Origin: Planctomycetia bacterium
GTDB lineage: Bacteria; Planctomycetota; Planctomycetia; Pirellulales; UBA1268
NCBI GenBank assembly: GCA_026401075.1
Contig: JAPLNQ010000295.1
Location: 4,210 to 46,431 of the forward strand
Length of the DNA: 42,222 bases
Direction: 5' to 3'
The notes below the pieces were generated by a model that was not told the origin of the DNA, did no database searches, and saw nothing but the letters and a program-made list of their open reading frames with translations. Position 1 is the stretch's first letter, and each line of letters opens with the position of its first letter. The translations under genes and the position numbers were made by a program. Shown one piece after another: positions 1-13,066 of the stretch.

Positions 1-531
1 ATGCTGGTCGATGACCTGAAGAAGCGGCTCGACAACGTGGCCGAAGTGGTCGTTGTCAGCCTCGGCAAGCTAAATGCCCAGAAAACGTCGCAACTACGAC
101 ACGCCCTCCGCAAGAAAAACATCCATCTCCAGATGGTGAAAAACAGTCTTGTCCGCAAGGCGACCCTCGATTCCCCGCTCGCCCCCGCGTTCACGAAGAC
201 CGAGGGCATGCTGGCGATTGCCTGGGGCGGCGAAGATGTCGTCGATCTCACCAAGGAACTCGACCGCCTGGCGTCCGTGAAGGACTTCGAGGGCTTTGAG
301 TGCCGGGGCGGGGCTCTCGATGGTGCCGGCCTCGATGCCGGTGACATCAAGCGGGTTGCCAAGTGGCCCACTCGGGCAGAACAACTCTCCATCCTGTCCG
401 GCCAGATCTCCGGACTGGCGTCAACGCTTTCCGGCCAGATTCTGTCTGTCGGGGGGACGATTGCCGGTCAGATTTCTTCCCGTGTCGACGATCTGGAGAA
501 GAGCTCGGACGGGGAGGCCCCGTCCGCGTGA
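1..531 (+). CDS. rplJ: 50S ribosomal protein L10 (5' end probably outside window)
   Basis: This is ribosomal protein L10, which forms the base of the ribosomal stalk by binding 23S rRNA and holding the L7/L12 dimers. The 176 residues show the L10 pattern: an N-terminal domain with a DDLKKRL start, a K-N-S-L-V-R-K RNA-binding stretch near residues 47-53, and a C-terminal Ala/Gly/Ser-rich helical region that would carry L7/L12. The order rplJ-rplL-rpoB-rpoC supports the call. The ATG at base 1 coincides with the window edge, and family members usually have several residues before the VDDLKKRL segment, so the true start is probably upstream. The C-terminus is acidic and low-complexity. Confidence 0.93.
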   Translation: MLVDDLKKRLDNVAEVVVVSLGKLNAQKTSQLRHALRKKNIHLQMVKNSLVRKATLDSPLAPAFTKTEGMLAIAWGGEDVVDLTKELDRLASVKDFEGFECRGGALDGAGLDAGDIKRVAKWPTRAEQLSILSGQISGLASTLSGQILSVGGTIAGQISSRVDDLEKSSDGEAPSA

Positions 532-571
532 GAGTGGTCTCCACCGCGAATTTTTGTGGTGGTCTTCACTC
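532..571 (+). promoter_or_regulatory. Imperfect hairpin just after rplJ stop
   Basis: The bases after the rplJ stop can fold with GAGTG (532-536) pairing to CACTC (567-571) and CCACC (541-545) pairing to GGTGG, with a 4x4 internal loop and a T-run in the terminal loop. It opens a 197-nt rplJ-rplL gap. It may be a partial terminator or processing site that adjusts L10:L12 stoichiometry; that role is inference. Confidence 0.3.
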
Positions 572-728
572 GTGCAAAGTTCATGGTATGACATTAGGCC
601 TCCCTCCTCAGACGTTGAGGGTAATGGCCCCGACGCCCATACAATTCACATCACACCTGACCGGTCGTGCCAATCGACGGTCAATATTTTTGTAGAACTG
701 TTTTTTTGACAGAAAGGGATCTCGAGCG

Positions 729-1145
729 ATGGCAACGGCTGAAGCAACACGTGATTTCACCAAGGAAACGAAGGATCTCGGCGACAAGATCGTCGGCTTG
801 ACTCTGAAGGCCGCAAAGGAACTCTCCGATTACCTCGACGAGGTTCACGGCATCAAGCCGGCCGCTGGCGGCGCGATGGTCATGGCCGCTCCTGGTGGCG
901 GTGCAGGCGCTGCAGCTGAAGCTGCAGTCGAGAAGACCGAGTTCGACGTTGTTCTCGACGCCTTCGGCGACAACAAGATCGGTGTCATCAAGGTCGTGCG
1001 TGCCGCGACTGGCTTGGGCTTGAAAGAAGCCAAGGATTTGGTCGAGAGCGCCCCGGCAAAGGTCAAGGAAGGCATTTCCAAGGCCGACTCCGAGAAGCTG
1101 AAGAAGGAACTCGAGGACTCGGGCGCCAAGGTCTCGATCAAGTAA
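729..1145 (+). CDS. rplL: 50S ribosomal protein L7/L12
   Basis: This is L7/L12, the multicopy stalk protein that recruits and stimulates translation GTPases. The 138-residue product has the expected architecture: an N-terminal dimerisation helix region (1-45), an Ala/Gly-rich flexible hinge (about 50-68), and the conserved C-terminal domain with [20 protein letters not shown] and [12 protein letters not shown] motifs. The N-terminus is about 15 residues longer than E. coli L7/L12. The ATG at 729 is preceded by a purine-rich AAAGGGA about 11 nt upstream. The gene lies between rplJ and rpoB, as in the usual rplJL-rpoBC cluster. Confidence 0.97.
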   Translation: MATAEATRDFTKETKDLGDKIVGLTLKAAKELSDYLDEVHGIKPAAGGAMVMAAPGGGAGAAAEAAVEKTEFDVVLDAFGDNKIGVIKVVRAATGLGLKEAKDLVESAPAKVKEGISKADSEKLKKELEDSGAKVSIK

Positions 1146-1163
1146 AACCGCAAAAACGTGCCG

Positions 1164-1197
1164 TTGGCAGGCGGAGGCTTTTTCTTCCGCCTGCCAA
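1164..1197 (+). promoter_or_regulatory. Perfect 12-bp hairpin after rplL (attenuator or partial terminator)
   Basis: Bases 1164-1175 and 1186-1197 are exact reverse complements, with a 10-nt loop that contains a T-run. It begins 18 nt after the rplL stop. There is no T-tract immediately 3' of the stem, so it is not a textbook intrinsic terminator. In other bacteria the rplL-rpoB gap carries an attenuator and an RNA-processing site that lower rpoBC expression relative to the ribosomal genes, and this hairpin sits in the equivalent place. Confidence 0.6.
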
Positions 1198-1307
1198 TTG
1201 GTATAGTATTTGCTCGTCTGTTGGCCCTGCCGTTTCTTGATCCTGCCCATCTGCCCTTCTTTGTCCTGTCGATGCCACTGCGTTCGATAGCCCCCGCTCG
1301 ATAGTGC

Positions 1308-1339
1308 TCGCCTTCGGGATGCGACCTTCCCGAAGGTGG
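1308..1339 (+). promoter_or_regulatory. Second hairpin in rplL-rpoB leader
   Basis: Bases 1311-1319 (CCTTCGGGA) pair perfectly with 1328-1336 (TCCCGAAGG). Including GU pairs the stem extends to 1308-1339, with an 8-nt loop. It is followed by the pyrimidine-rich CTTTCTT. With the hairpin at 1164 it makes a two-hairpin leader, about 90 nt before the rpoB start, consistent with attenuation. Confidence 0.5.
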
Positions 1340-1430
1340 CTTTCTTCGATTGGCGTGCGCTCCCCTCCGAACCAGTTGCACCGGCAGCTTCATCCACGCC
1401 CAAGAAGCCCCGTTCAGGAGCCTTTCTTCT

Positions 1431-4400
1431 ATGGCAACTCGCGCCGTCCGCCGTCTCCAGCCCACCGAGATCCGTCACTTCGGCAGCCGCCGCGCCAGCC
1501 ACGCCATTCCCGACCTGACCGAGATCCAGACGCGGTTTTACGACGCGTTTCTGCAGTACGACGTGCCGTCGAACAAGCGCAAGGATCATGGCATCGAGGG
1601 CGTGCTCCGTGAGATCTTTCCGATCGAGAGCTACGACAAGACAGTCAAGATCGAGTACCTGCGGTACGAACTTGGCAAGCCGCGATACGATCCAGATGAA
1701 TGCCGGCAGCTGCGGCTGACCTATGGCCGCCCGCTCCGGGTCTCGTTGCGGCTCACTCGCGAACAGCCCATCGAGGAAGAGGTCTATCTCGGTGACATCC
1801 CCATCATGCTGGGCGGTGGCGAGTTCATCATCAACGGTGCCGAAGCAAAACCTATAACTGTCGCATCATTCCCGAGCGTGGCAGCTGGATCGAACTCAAC
1901 GTCTCGAAAAAAGACACCCTGCAGGTACGCATCGATCAGAGCGGCAAGTTTTCCGCACTGACACTCCTGCGGGCGATGGATCCGAAATTCAGCCATGATT
2001 CCGAGATCCTTAAGCTTTTCTATAAGACCACCGTCGAAAAGGTCGCCGGCGGACGAAGCGTGCCGAAACTCGAGGGCCGCATCGCCGTCGACGACATCGT
2101 CTATCCGAAGGGCAGCGAGCGAGCGGGCGAGATCATCGTCGATGCCGGCGTCAAGATCACGCACGACATGGCCGAACTGATCTGCACCTCGGACCTCAAG
2201 GCCGTCGAGGTGATGCAGGAGCAGAAGGTGCCGCTCCTGATGCACAGTCTCAAAGAGGACTCCGACGAGTCGAAGAAACGCACCGGAGTCGCCCCGAGCC
2301 ACGAGGATGCGCTGGTGCGGATTTACCAGCGGCTCCGGCCGGGCAATCCGCCCGCCCTGGACAAGGCGAGGACGCTGTTCGACGAGAAGTTCAAAGACAC
2401 GAACCGGTATCGCCTCGGCCGCGTGGGTCGCTTCCGTATCAACCGTAAGCTCGGGCTCTCGGTGCCAGAAACCGAGATGACGCTCCGGCCGGATGACCTG
2501 ATCGCCGCGTTCAAGTACATGCTGCAGCTCAGCGAGGGCGAGGGCCAGGTGGAGGTCGATGACATCGACCACCTCGGCAACCGCCGCCTGCGCACGATCG
2601 ACGAACTCGCCAGTGATGAACTCCGCAAGGGCTTCCTGAAACTGCGCCGTACGGTGCAGGAGCGGATGAGCCTCAAGGATGTGGCCGAAATGTCGCCCCG
2701 GACGCTCATCAATCCCAAGAGCATCTCCGCTGCGATTGAATACTTCTTCGGCCGCGGCGAGCTCTCACAGGTAGTTGACCAGACGAATCCGCTTTCGATG
2801 CTCACGCACGAACGGCGACTCTCCGCGCTCGGTCCAGGCGGCTTGAACCGCAAGCGAGCGGGCTTCGAGGTGCGCGACGTGCACATCTCGCACTACGGTC
2901 GCATCTGTCCGATCGAAACGCCTGAAGGCACGAATATCGGCCTCATCTCGAGTCTCGCCATCTACTCCGGCGTCGACTCTTACGGCTTTTTGGTCACGCC
3001 GTATCGCAAGGTATCGAAGTGCAAGCTGACTGACGACGTCGTCTGGCTCCGCGCTGACGAGGAGCACGACGCCCATCTTGCGCCGGCCGACGCCACTGTC
3101 GTCGACGGCAGAATCGAGGGAGATACGATCATCGCCCGGTATCGCGGCGACTTCGTGCTCGTGCCTGCCGAGTCGATCGAATACATCGACGTGGCGCCCA
3201 GCCAGATGGTGGGCGTGTCCGCCGGCCTGATTCCGTTCCTTGAGCACGACGACGCCAACCGCGCGTTGATGGGTTCCAACATGCAGCGTCAGGCCGTGCC
3301 GTTGCTGGTGACCGAGCCGCCGATCGTGGGCACGGGGATGGAACGCGACGTGGCAGTCAATTCAGGGCTGCTCGTGCGGGCGGCCAAAAAGGGCGCCGTC
3401 ACATACGTCGACGCCGAATCGATCGAGGTGACTACGGCATCCGGATCCGTCGATGCCTACAAGCTTCGGAAATACGTCGGGCTCAATGAGCGCACGTGCC
3501 AAAACCAAAAGCCGATCGTGCAACTCGGCCAAAAGGTCGATAAGGGCGATGTGCTGGCCGACGGTGCCGCCACCTACAAGGGTGAACTGGCGCTCGGCCG
3601 CAACGTGCTGGTCGGTTTCATGGCGTGGGATGGCTTCAACTTCGAAGACGCCATCATCATCAGCGAGGAACTCGTCGAAGATGACGTCTACACCTCGATC
3701 CACATCGAGGAATACGACATCGAGATCCGCGACACCAAGCTGGGTCGCGAGGAGTTCACGCGGGACATCCCCAACGTCGGCGAGCGTGCGCTGCACAACC
3801 TTGACGAAAGTGGGATCGTCCGGATCGGCACGTATGTACGACCGGGTGACATCCTCGTCGGCAAGGTCTCCCCGAAGAGCAAGACCGAGTTGACGCCTGA
3901 AGAGAAACTCCTGCATGCCATCTTCGGCCGCGCCGGCGAGGACGTGAAGAACGACTCGCTGGAGGTGCCGTCCGGCGTCGAGGGCATCGTGATCGCTGCA
4001 GAGAAGTTCTCCCGGCGAATGAGCCTCTCCGAAGAGGAACGCCGCGAGTTTGAGAAGCAGCTCAAGGAAGCGGAAAACATAGGCAACGCACAGATCGCCG
4101 AGGTGTTTGCGGTGTTGGTCGCGGAACTGGAAAAGGTGCTGCAAAAGCCGCTCACGGCGGCCGACGGCAGCCCGCTCGTTCGCAACCAGGATCACAAGGT
4201 GGTGGCGGAGCGGGCGGCGGCTTTCAAGCTCGAAGACCTCGACATCCGCTCCCCGCAGCGCAAGGCCGACGTTGAGAAACTCCATAAGGCGATGTGGCCT
4301 GCCGTGGATGCCGCGATCGACGCTCGGGATCGCCGACTCAACAGCATGAAGCGTGGCGACGAACTGCGGCCCGGTGTGCTGCAGATGGTGAAGGTCTACG

Positions 4401-5113
4401 TTGCTGCCCGGCGTGTCATTTCAGTCGGCGACAAGATGGCCGGCCGACACGGCAACAAGGGTGTGATCGCAAAGATTCTCCCCAAGGAGGACATGCCCTT
4501 CCTGGCGGACGGAACGCCTGTGCAGATTCTTCTCAATCCTCTCGGCGTGCCCAGCCGCATGAACGTGGGCCAGATCCTGGAAACCCATCTGGGGTGGGCC
4601 GGCATGAAACTCGGCTTCCAGGCCATCACGCCGGTGTTTGATGGTGCCAGTGAAGATGACATCAACGACGTGCTGGTCAAAGCGGGCCTGCCGCGGCACG
4701 GCAAGGCCCAACTCTATGACGGCCGCACGGGCGAAAAGATGGAGCAGGAGACAACCGTCGGCTACATCTACATGCTCAAACTCCATCATCTCGTCGACGA
4801 CAAGGTGCACGCCAGATCGACGGGCCCCTACTCGCTCATCACGCAGCAACCGCTGGGTGGCAAGGCCCGATTCGGCGGTCAGCGTTTTGGCGAGATGGAA
4901 GTCTGGGCATTGGAGGCCTACGGAGCGGCCTACATCCTCCAGGAACTCCTCACCGTCAAGAGCGACGACGTCGAGGGCCGTACCAAGATCTACGAGAGCA
5001 TGGTGAAGGGCGAGAACACGCTCGAGGCTGGCACACCTGCCAGCTTCGACGTGCTGACCAACGAGATTCGTGGCCTGGCCCTCAACATGCAACTGGAAAA
5101 ACGGCGGGTGTGA
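1431..5113 (+). CDS. rpoB: RNA polymerase beta subunit, interrupted by deletion/frameshift near 1845
   Basis: This is the beta subunit of RNA polymerase. ATG 1431 is chosen because CAGGAG lies 10 nt upstream and the protein begins [11 protein letters not shown]. Frame 1 runs from 1431 to about 1844, ending ...GEFIINGAE. Homology resumes at 1847 in another frame as [17 protein letters not shown] and continues to 5113, including [14 protein letters not shown] near 4430 and the C-terminal [12 protein letters not shown] end. RpoB proteins have roughly 24 residues between these two points, including the invariant ERVxVSQLHRSPGV segment. That segment is absent here, and the shift implies a missing length of 3n+1 nt. 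As written the gene yields a 176-residue in-frame start continuing to a premature stop at 1961. RpoB is essential, so a sequence or assembly error is more likely than a true mutation. Restoring about 73 nt would give roughly 1,250 residues, a normal planctomycete size. Confidence 0.93.
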
Positions 5114-5190
5114 GGGCCGCCGGGTAGCGGTAGCGGCGGTGAGATACGTTGATTGATCGACACGACTGACTGATTCCAAGGAGCATCCAC

Positions 5191-9531
<4,341 letters not shown>

Positions 9532-9602
9532 CAACCCGGGCATTTGGCCGGCCGGCTCAGCGCAGGCCGGACAAAGCTCGTTCCTGGCGTTTTGACCGTC
9601 AT

Positions 9603-9641
9603 AAACAGCACGTGCCACCATCCTGGTGGGATGCTGTTTTT
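9603..9641 (+). terminator. Intrinsic terminator after rpoC
   Basis: AAACAGCA (9603-9610) pairs with TGCTGTTT (9632-9639) and CCACCA pairs with TGGTGG around a short loop, with a small internal bulge, followed by T residues. It sits about 70 nt after the rpoC stop and would end the rpoBC transcript. Confidence 0.7.
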
Positions 9642-9743
9642 GATCCGGAGAGACGGCCGAAGTACGGTAGAGGGTAGGAATCCGTCAGTCGTCGTGCACG
9701 ACGTCGGAACTGCGTTCTCCCCCGCCTCGCCGGAAGCCTCCTC

Positions 9744-10664
9744 ATGCTGCGATCGAAACGACTCCGCCCGTTATGCCTGCCGTTGATGACGGGGCTGTTG
9801 GCCTGCACGCTGCTCGGCAGTTGTGCCGAAACCGTACTGGCACAGCCATACAATCCGTATGCCGACGGTCACGATGATCTGGCTCCCGTTGCCGCCGATG
9901 GCACCCTGCGCTGGGGGCCGTTCTACAAGTCCGCTGCCATCCAAAAGACCTACGAACGACTCTGGAATCTGGGGGCCTGCCGGGGCACGAACAAGGCCAT
10001 CACCGTGCCTGTTGAACGCAACAAAATGATGATCGATAATCTGCCGGAGGAGTCGTTCACAGGCCGGGTCCGGGCAACGGCCGGCTCGCTGTCAGGCGGC
10101 ATGGTGGCCTTCACCGAGGGCGCCACCGTCGATCACTCCTCGGCCGTGCTGATCGCACAACTGCACCCAGCGGGTGTCACCCAGATGCAGGTGGGAGGCA
10201 GCACGTCATTGGCAGCCATCAAACCTGGCATGACGGTTCGCCTGCGGACGGAGGTGAACGACAAGGGCAGGGCTGCGGAACCAATTCGGGCCATCGAGAT
10301 CGTCACTCCCCCACGCGACTTCACACCCGATGCGGTGCGTTCGCACCAGTTCGACACCGTCGTTGGGACGGTGGTCCAGGCTCGCAACAAGCTGCTGATC
10401 GTCAAGGTCGATGCCGGCAAAATTCGCCGCCTCACCCTGCCACTTGCGGATGACGCGGTGGTGATGGTCGTCGACGCGGAACAGATCGACCTCATTGCTC
10501 CGGGCGATGAGGTCGAAGTCACTGGCCGTCGCTGGAGCGGTGAGGGGGCCATGGGAGCGGGTACGGTCTTCACATCTCGTATCGTCGTGACCAAGGCACC
10601 GCTTCAGCCGAAAGGCCCCGTACAGCCCGGCCCAAACGAGGTCGGTGCCAAGCCGGGGCTGTGA
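9744..10664 (+). CDS. Predicted lipoprotein/exported protein of unknown function
   Basis: I do not recognise a family. The 306-residue product starts with a basic segment (MLRSKRLR) and a hydrophobic stretch ending in LLGSC near residues 23-27, which fits a lipobox with the cysteine as first mature residue. An AQP after VL could instead be a signal peptidase I site. The mature part is soluble, beta-rich and repetitive in style, with several segments such as GMTVRLRTEV, VVGTVVQARNKLLIVKVD and DEVEVTGRRW that resemble small beta-barrel modules. The C-terminus is Pro/Gly-rich. It is monocistronic after the rpoC terminator. Composition is like its neighbours. Confidence 0.75.
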   Translation: MLRSKRLRPLCLPLMTGLLACTLLGSCAETVLAQPYNPYADGHDDLAPVAADGTLRWGPFYKSAAIQKTYERLWNLGACRGTNKAITVPVERNKMMIDNLPEESFTGRVRATAGSLSGGMVAFTEGATVDHSSAVLIAQLHPAGVTQMQVGGSTSLAAIKPGMTVRLRTEVNDKGRAAEPIRAIEIVTPPRDFTPDAVRSHQFDTVVGTVVQARNKLLIVKVDAGKIRRLTLPLADDAVVMVVDAEQIDLIAPGDEVEVTGRRWSGEGAMGAGTVFTSRIVVTKAPLQPKGPVQPGPNEVGAKPGL

Positions 10665-10807
10665 GTCATGACAGCCTGCGTTGCCCTTTTGCCGCCCCGC
10701 TGGAATCCGGCCTGTCAAAACCGGTAGATTGTTGAGAGGCGTCACCGGCACGGCGCCCACTCGGCAATGGCGCCGCGGAGTGTGTCGTATCGTGCGGATC
10801 GAGCCTG

Positions 10808-11710
10808 ATGGCGGCCTCGGAAAGATGGATCGTGAGCGACGACCACCGGCTGTCCGTGGGGCAGCTGGCGGCGACGACGCTCCGCAGGCGATTTGATGCC
10901 GTCTGGACGAAACTCCAGGCAACTTGTGACATGCCCGACCATACCGAGCATGTTCATCAACTGCGCGTTGCCACACGCCGCACCCTGGCCGCATTCGATG
11001 CTTTCCACGCCGTGATACCGGCGAGACGTCGTGCTTGGTTCGAAAAACGTCTCCGCAGGCTGCGACGCACCGCGGGCGAGGCACGCGACCTTGACGTGCT
11101 CACCGATCGCCTGGCAAACGACGCGGCACGTGCGCGCAATCGGCTGGTCGCGATGCTCTCCAAACAGCGGCGCAAGTCGCGGGCGCCCATTCGCGCCCTG
11201 CTCGAAGACCTCGTGGATGCGGATTGGTGCTGCCGTGTCGACCGACTGCTCAATGATGTCCACGTCCGGCGGCGGCGGTCTGACTTTCGGTCCTATGCGA
11301 GGCGGCACTTCAAACCCATGATCGCGGCGTTCTTCGCAAAGGCCGACCACAAACTGCATGACGACGCCAAGATCCACGCGCTCCGCATCGAGGGCAAGAA
11401 GCTTCGTTACGCGCTGGAAATTTTTGCGCCGGCCTTGCCTTCCCATGCACGAGCCAGGTGCCAAGGGTCGCTCGAGCGGCTCCAGAAGACACTCGGAGAT
11501 TTCACCGACCACGCAGCTGCGGCCGATCGCTTCGGGCGTTGGGCGCGGAGCGCGGATGCGGGTCCCAATCGCGACATGCTCGTCTCGCTGCGTGAAGACG
11601 AGAGCCGGCAGGCCGACATTGCCCGCAAGGCTTTTTCAAAATGGTGGAATCCATCGAGACGCCGATCACTCCGTCGTCGCTTCGCACGCACCATGCGGCG
11701 TTCCGCATGA
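10808..11710 (+). CDS. CHAD domain protein
   Basis: This 300-residue protein is a CHAD (conserved histidine alpha-helical domain) protein. The visible signatures are HVHQLRVATRR near residues 47-57 and KIHALRIEGKKLRYALE near 188-204. These are the two conserved basic/His helices of the family, with many Arg/Lys in between. CHAD proteins bind polyphosphate and are often found near polyphosphate enzymes; no polyphosphate kinase is visible here. It has no signal peptide and is predicted cytosolic. Its TGA overlaps the ATG of the following formylglycine-generating enzyme (ATGA at 11707-11710), so the two genes are probably translationally coupled. Confidence 0.88.
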   Translation: MAASERWIVSDDHRLSVGQLAATTLRRRFDAVWTKLQATCDMPDHTEHVHQLRVATRRTLAAFDAFHAVIPARRRAWFEKRLRRLRRTAGEARDLDVLTDRLANDAARARNRLVAMLSKQRRKSRAPIRALLEDLVDADWCCRVDRLLNDVHVRRRRSDFRSYARRHFKPMIAAFFAKADHKLHDDAKIHALRIEGKKLRYALEIFAPALPSHARARCQGSLERLQKTLGDFTDHAAAADRFGRWARSADAGPNRDMLVSLREDESRQADIARKAFSKWWNPSRRRSLRRRFARTMRRSA

Positions 11711-12864
11711 CCCCTTCTTTGCCACCCGCCAGATCTTCATCGGGCCGCACACCCACGCGACGCCTGCCACCCGTGGCCATGCAGATCGGGATCGCCCTGG
11801 CGGCAGCGGCACTCGTGTGGTCGATCGGTTCGCTCGCGCTCGACCGTGCCGGCGCAAAGCCGGGAACAGCCCTCCGGGGATTTCAGCCGACCGCAGCCAA
11901 CACGCAGCCGCCTCCGCGGGAGTCGCCGCCGGGCATGGTCTGGATTCCAGGAGGCGAGTTCTCCATGGGTTGTGCCGATCCTCGCGACCAGCCTTTCGGC
12001 GGACCCGATGCGATGCGCGACGGGCGTCCGATCCACCGAGCGTACGTCGATGGCCTGTGGATGGACCGCACCGAGGTGACGAACGACCGCTTCGCTGAAT
12101 TCGTCGCTGCGACAGACTACGTCACCGTGGCGGAGCGACCGCCCAGGCAGGAGGACTTCCCCGGCGCGCCGCCCGAAAATCTCGTGCCCGGTTCGCTCGT
12201 ATTCACGCCACCACCAGGCCCCGTCCCGCTGACCAACCATTACGTCTGGTGGAACTACGTCGCGGGCGCGGAATGGCGGCATCCCACCGGCCCAGACAGT
12301 TCGATCGCGGGCCGTGGCGATGATCCCGTGGTGCAGGTTGCCCACGAGGATGCGGCTGCCTTCGCAGCGTGGGCCGGCAAGCGGCTCCCGACGGAAACCG
12401 AGTGGGAATTTGCGGCCCGGGGCGGACTCGCGGGCAACCTCTATCCCTGGGGCAATGAATTCCGGCCAGCCGGCCAATTCATGGCCAACACCTGGCAGGG
12501 GAGGTTTCCAGGGGAGAACACCGCCGCCGATGGCCATGCCGCCGCCGCGCCGGCCGGAAGGTTTCCCGCCAACGCCTACGGGCTGCACGACATGTCGGGG
12601 AACGTCTGGGAATGGTGTGCCGATTGGTACCGCCACGACGCGTATGCCACGGCGCTCGCCGCGGGAAAGCCCGAACGGAATCCGGCCGGCCCGGCCGACA
12701 GCTTCGACCCGCAGGAGCCACACGAGAAGAAACGTGTCCTCCGCGGCGGCTCGTTTCTCTGCTCCGATCAATACTGCGCCCGCTACATCGTGGGCACCCG
12801 CGGCAAGGGCGAGCCCTCCAGCGGCTGCAACCACATCGGCTTCCGGTGCGTGAAGTCGCGGTAG
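11707..12864 (+). CDS. Formylglycine-generating enzyme (sulfatase-modifying factor), membrane-anchored
   Basis: This enzyme family oxidises an active-site cysteine of sulfatases to formylglycine. The 385-residue product has an N-terminal hydrophobic segment (about 25-45), then the family fold from PPGMVWIPGGEFSMG through TEVTN, LPTETEWEFAARGG, YPWG and MSGNVWEWC to the C-terminal GFRCV. The catalytic pair is present: C352 and C357 in LCSDQYC, with the five-residue spacing of characterised FGEs. This separates it from the many cysteine-less FGE-sulfatase-fold proteins. ATG 11707 is preferred over the upstream in-frame ATG because it overlaps the CHAD stop as ATGA. No sulfatase is encoded in the window; planctomycetes usually have many elsewhere, so it probably acts in trans. 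Confidence 0.9.
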   Translation: MTPSLPPARSSSGRTPTRRLPPVAMQIGIALAAAALVWSIGSLALDRAGAKPGTALRGFQPTAANTQPPPRESPPGMVWIPGGEFSMGCADPRDQPFGGPDAMRDGRPIHRAYVDGLWMDRTEVTNDRFAEFVAATDYVTVAERPPRQEDFPGAPPENLVPGSLVFTPPPGPVPLTNHYVWWNYVAGAEWRHPTGPDSSIAGRGDDPVVQVAHEDAAAFAAWAGKRLPTETEWEFAARGGLAGNLYPWGNEFRPAGQFMANTWQGRFPGENTAADGHAAAAPAGRFPANAYGLHDMSGNVWEWCADWYRHDAYATALAAGKPERNPAGPADSFDPQEPHEKKRVLRGGSFLCSDQYCARYIVGTRGKGEPSSGCNHIGFRCVKSR

Positions 12865-12889
12865 CGTCATGGTGCTGCGCCGCCGGGGA

Positions 12890-13030
12890 CAGTTCGGGGC
12901 TGCCCATGCCCCGTCGCCGGACGTTCGCTTTCGTCTCCTGCCTTCGCTCACTCGATGCTGACTGCGCTCCGGCATCCTGCCTGCGCTGGTCAGCAACGCC
13001 GGCTCTCGGGGCATGGGCAGCCCCGAACTG
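12890..13030. repeat. 141-bp inverted-repeat element, 24-nt perfect arms
   Basis: Bases 12890-12913 and 13007-13030 are exact reverse complements over 24 nt, separated by 93 nt that contain a further small inverted pair (GCTGAC at 12957, GTCAGC at 12989). It fills the gap between the converging FGE and polX genes. It could act as a bidirectional terminator or be a small non-autonomous palindromic repeat. No ORF of note lies inside, and no second copy was noticed in this window. Confidence 0.8.
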
Positions 13031-13066
13031 ATGTGGAGACGTCGCTGGGAGACTCGCCCAACGGCC

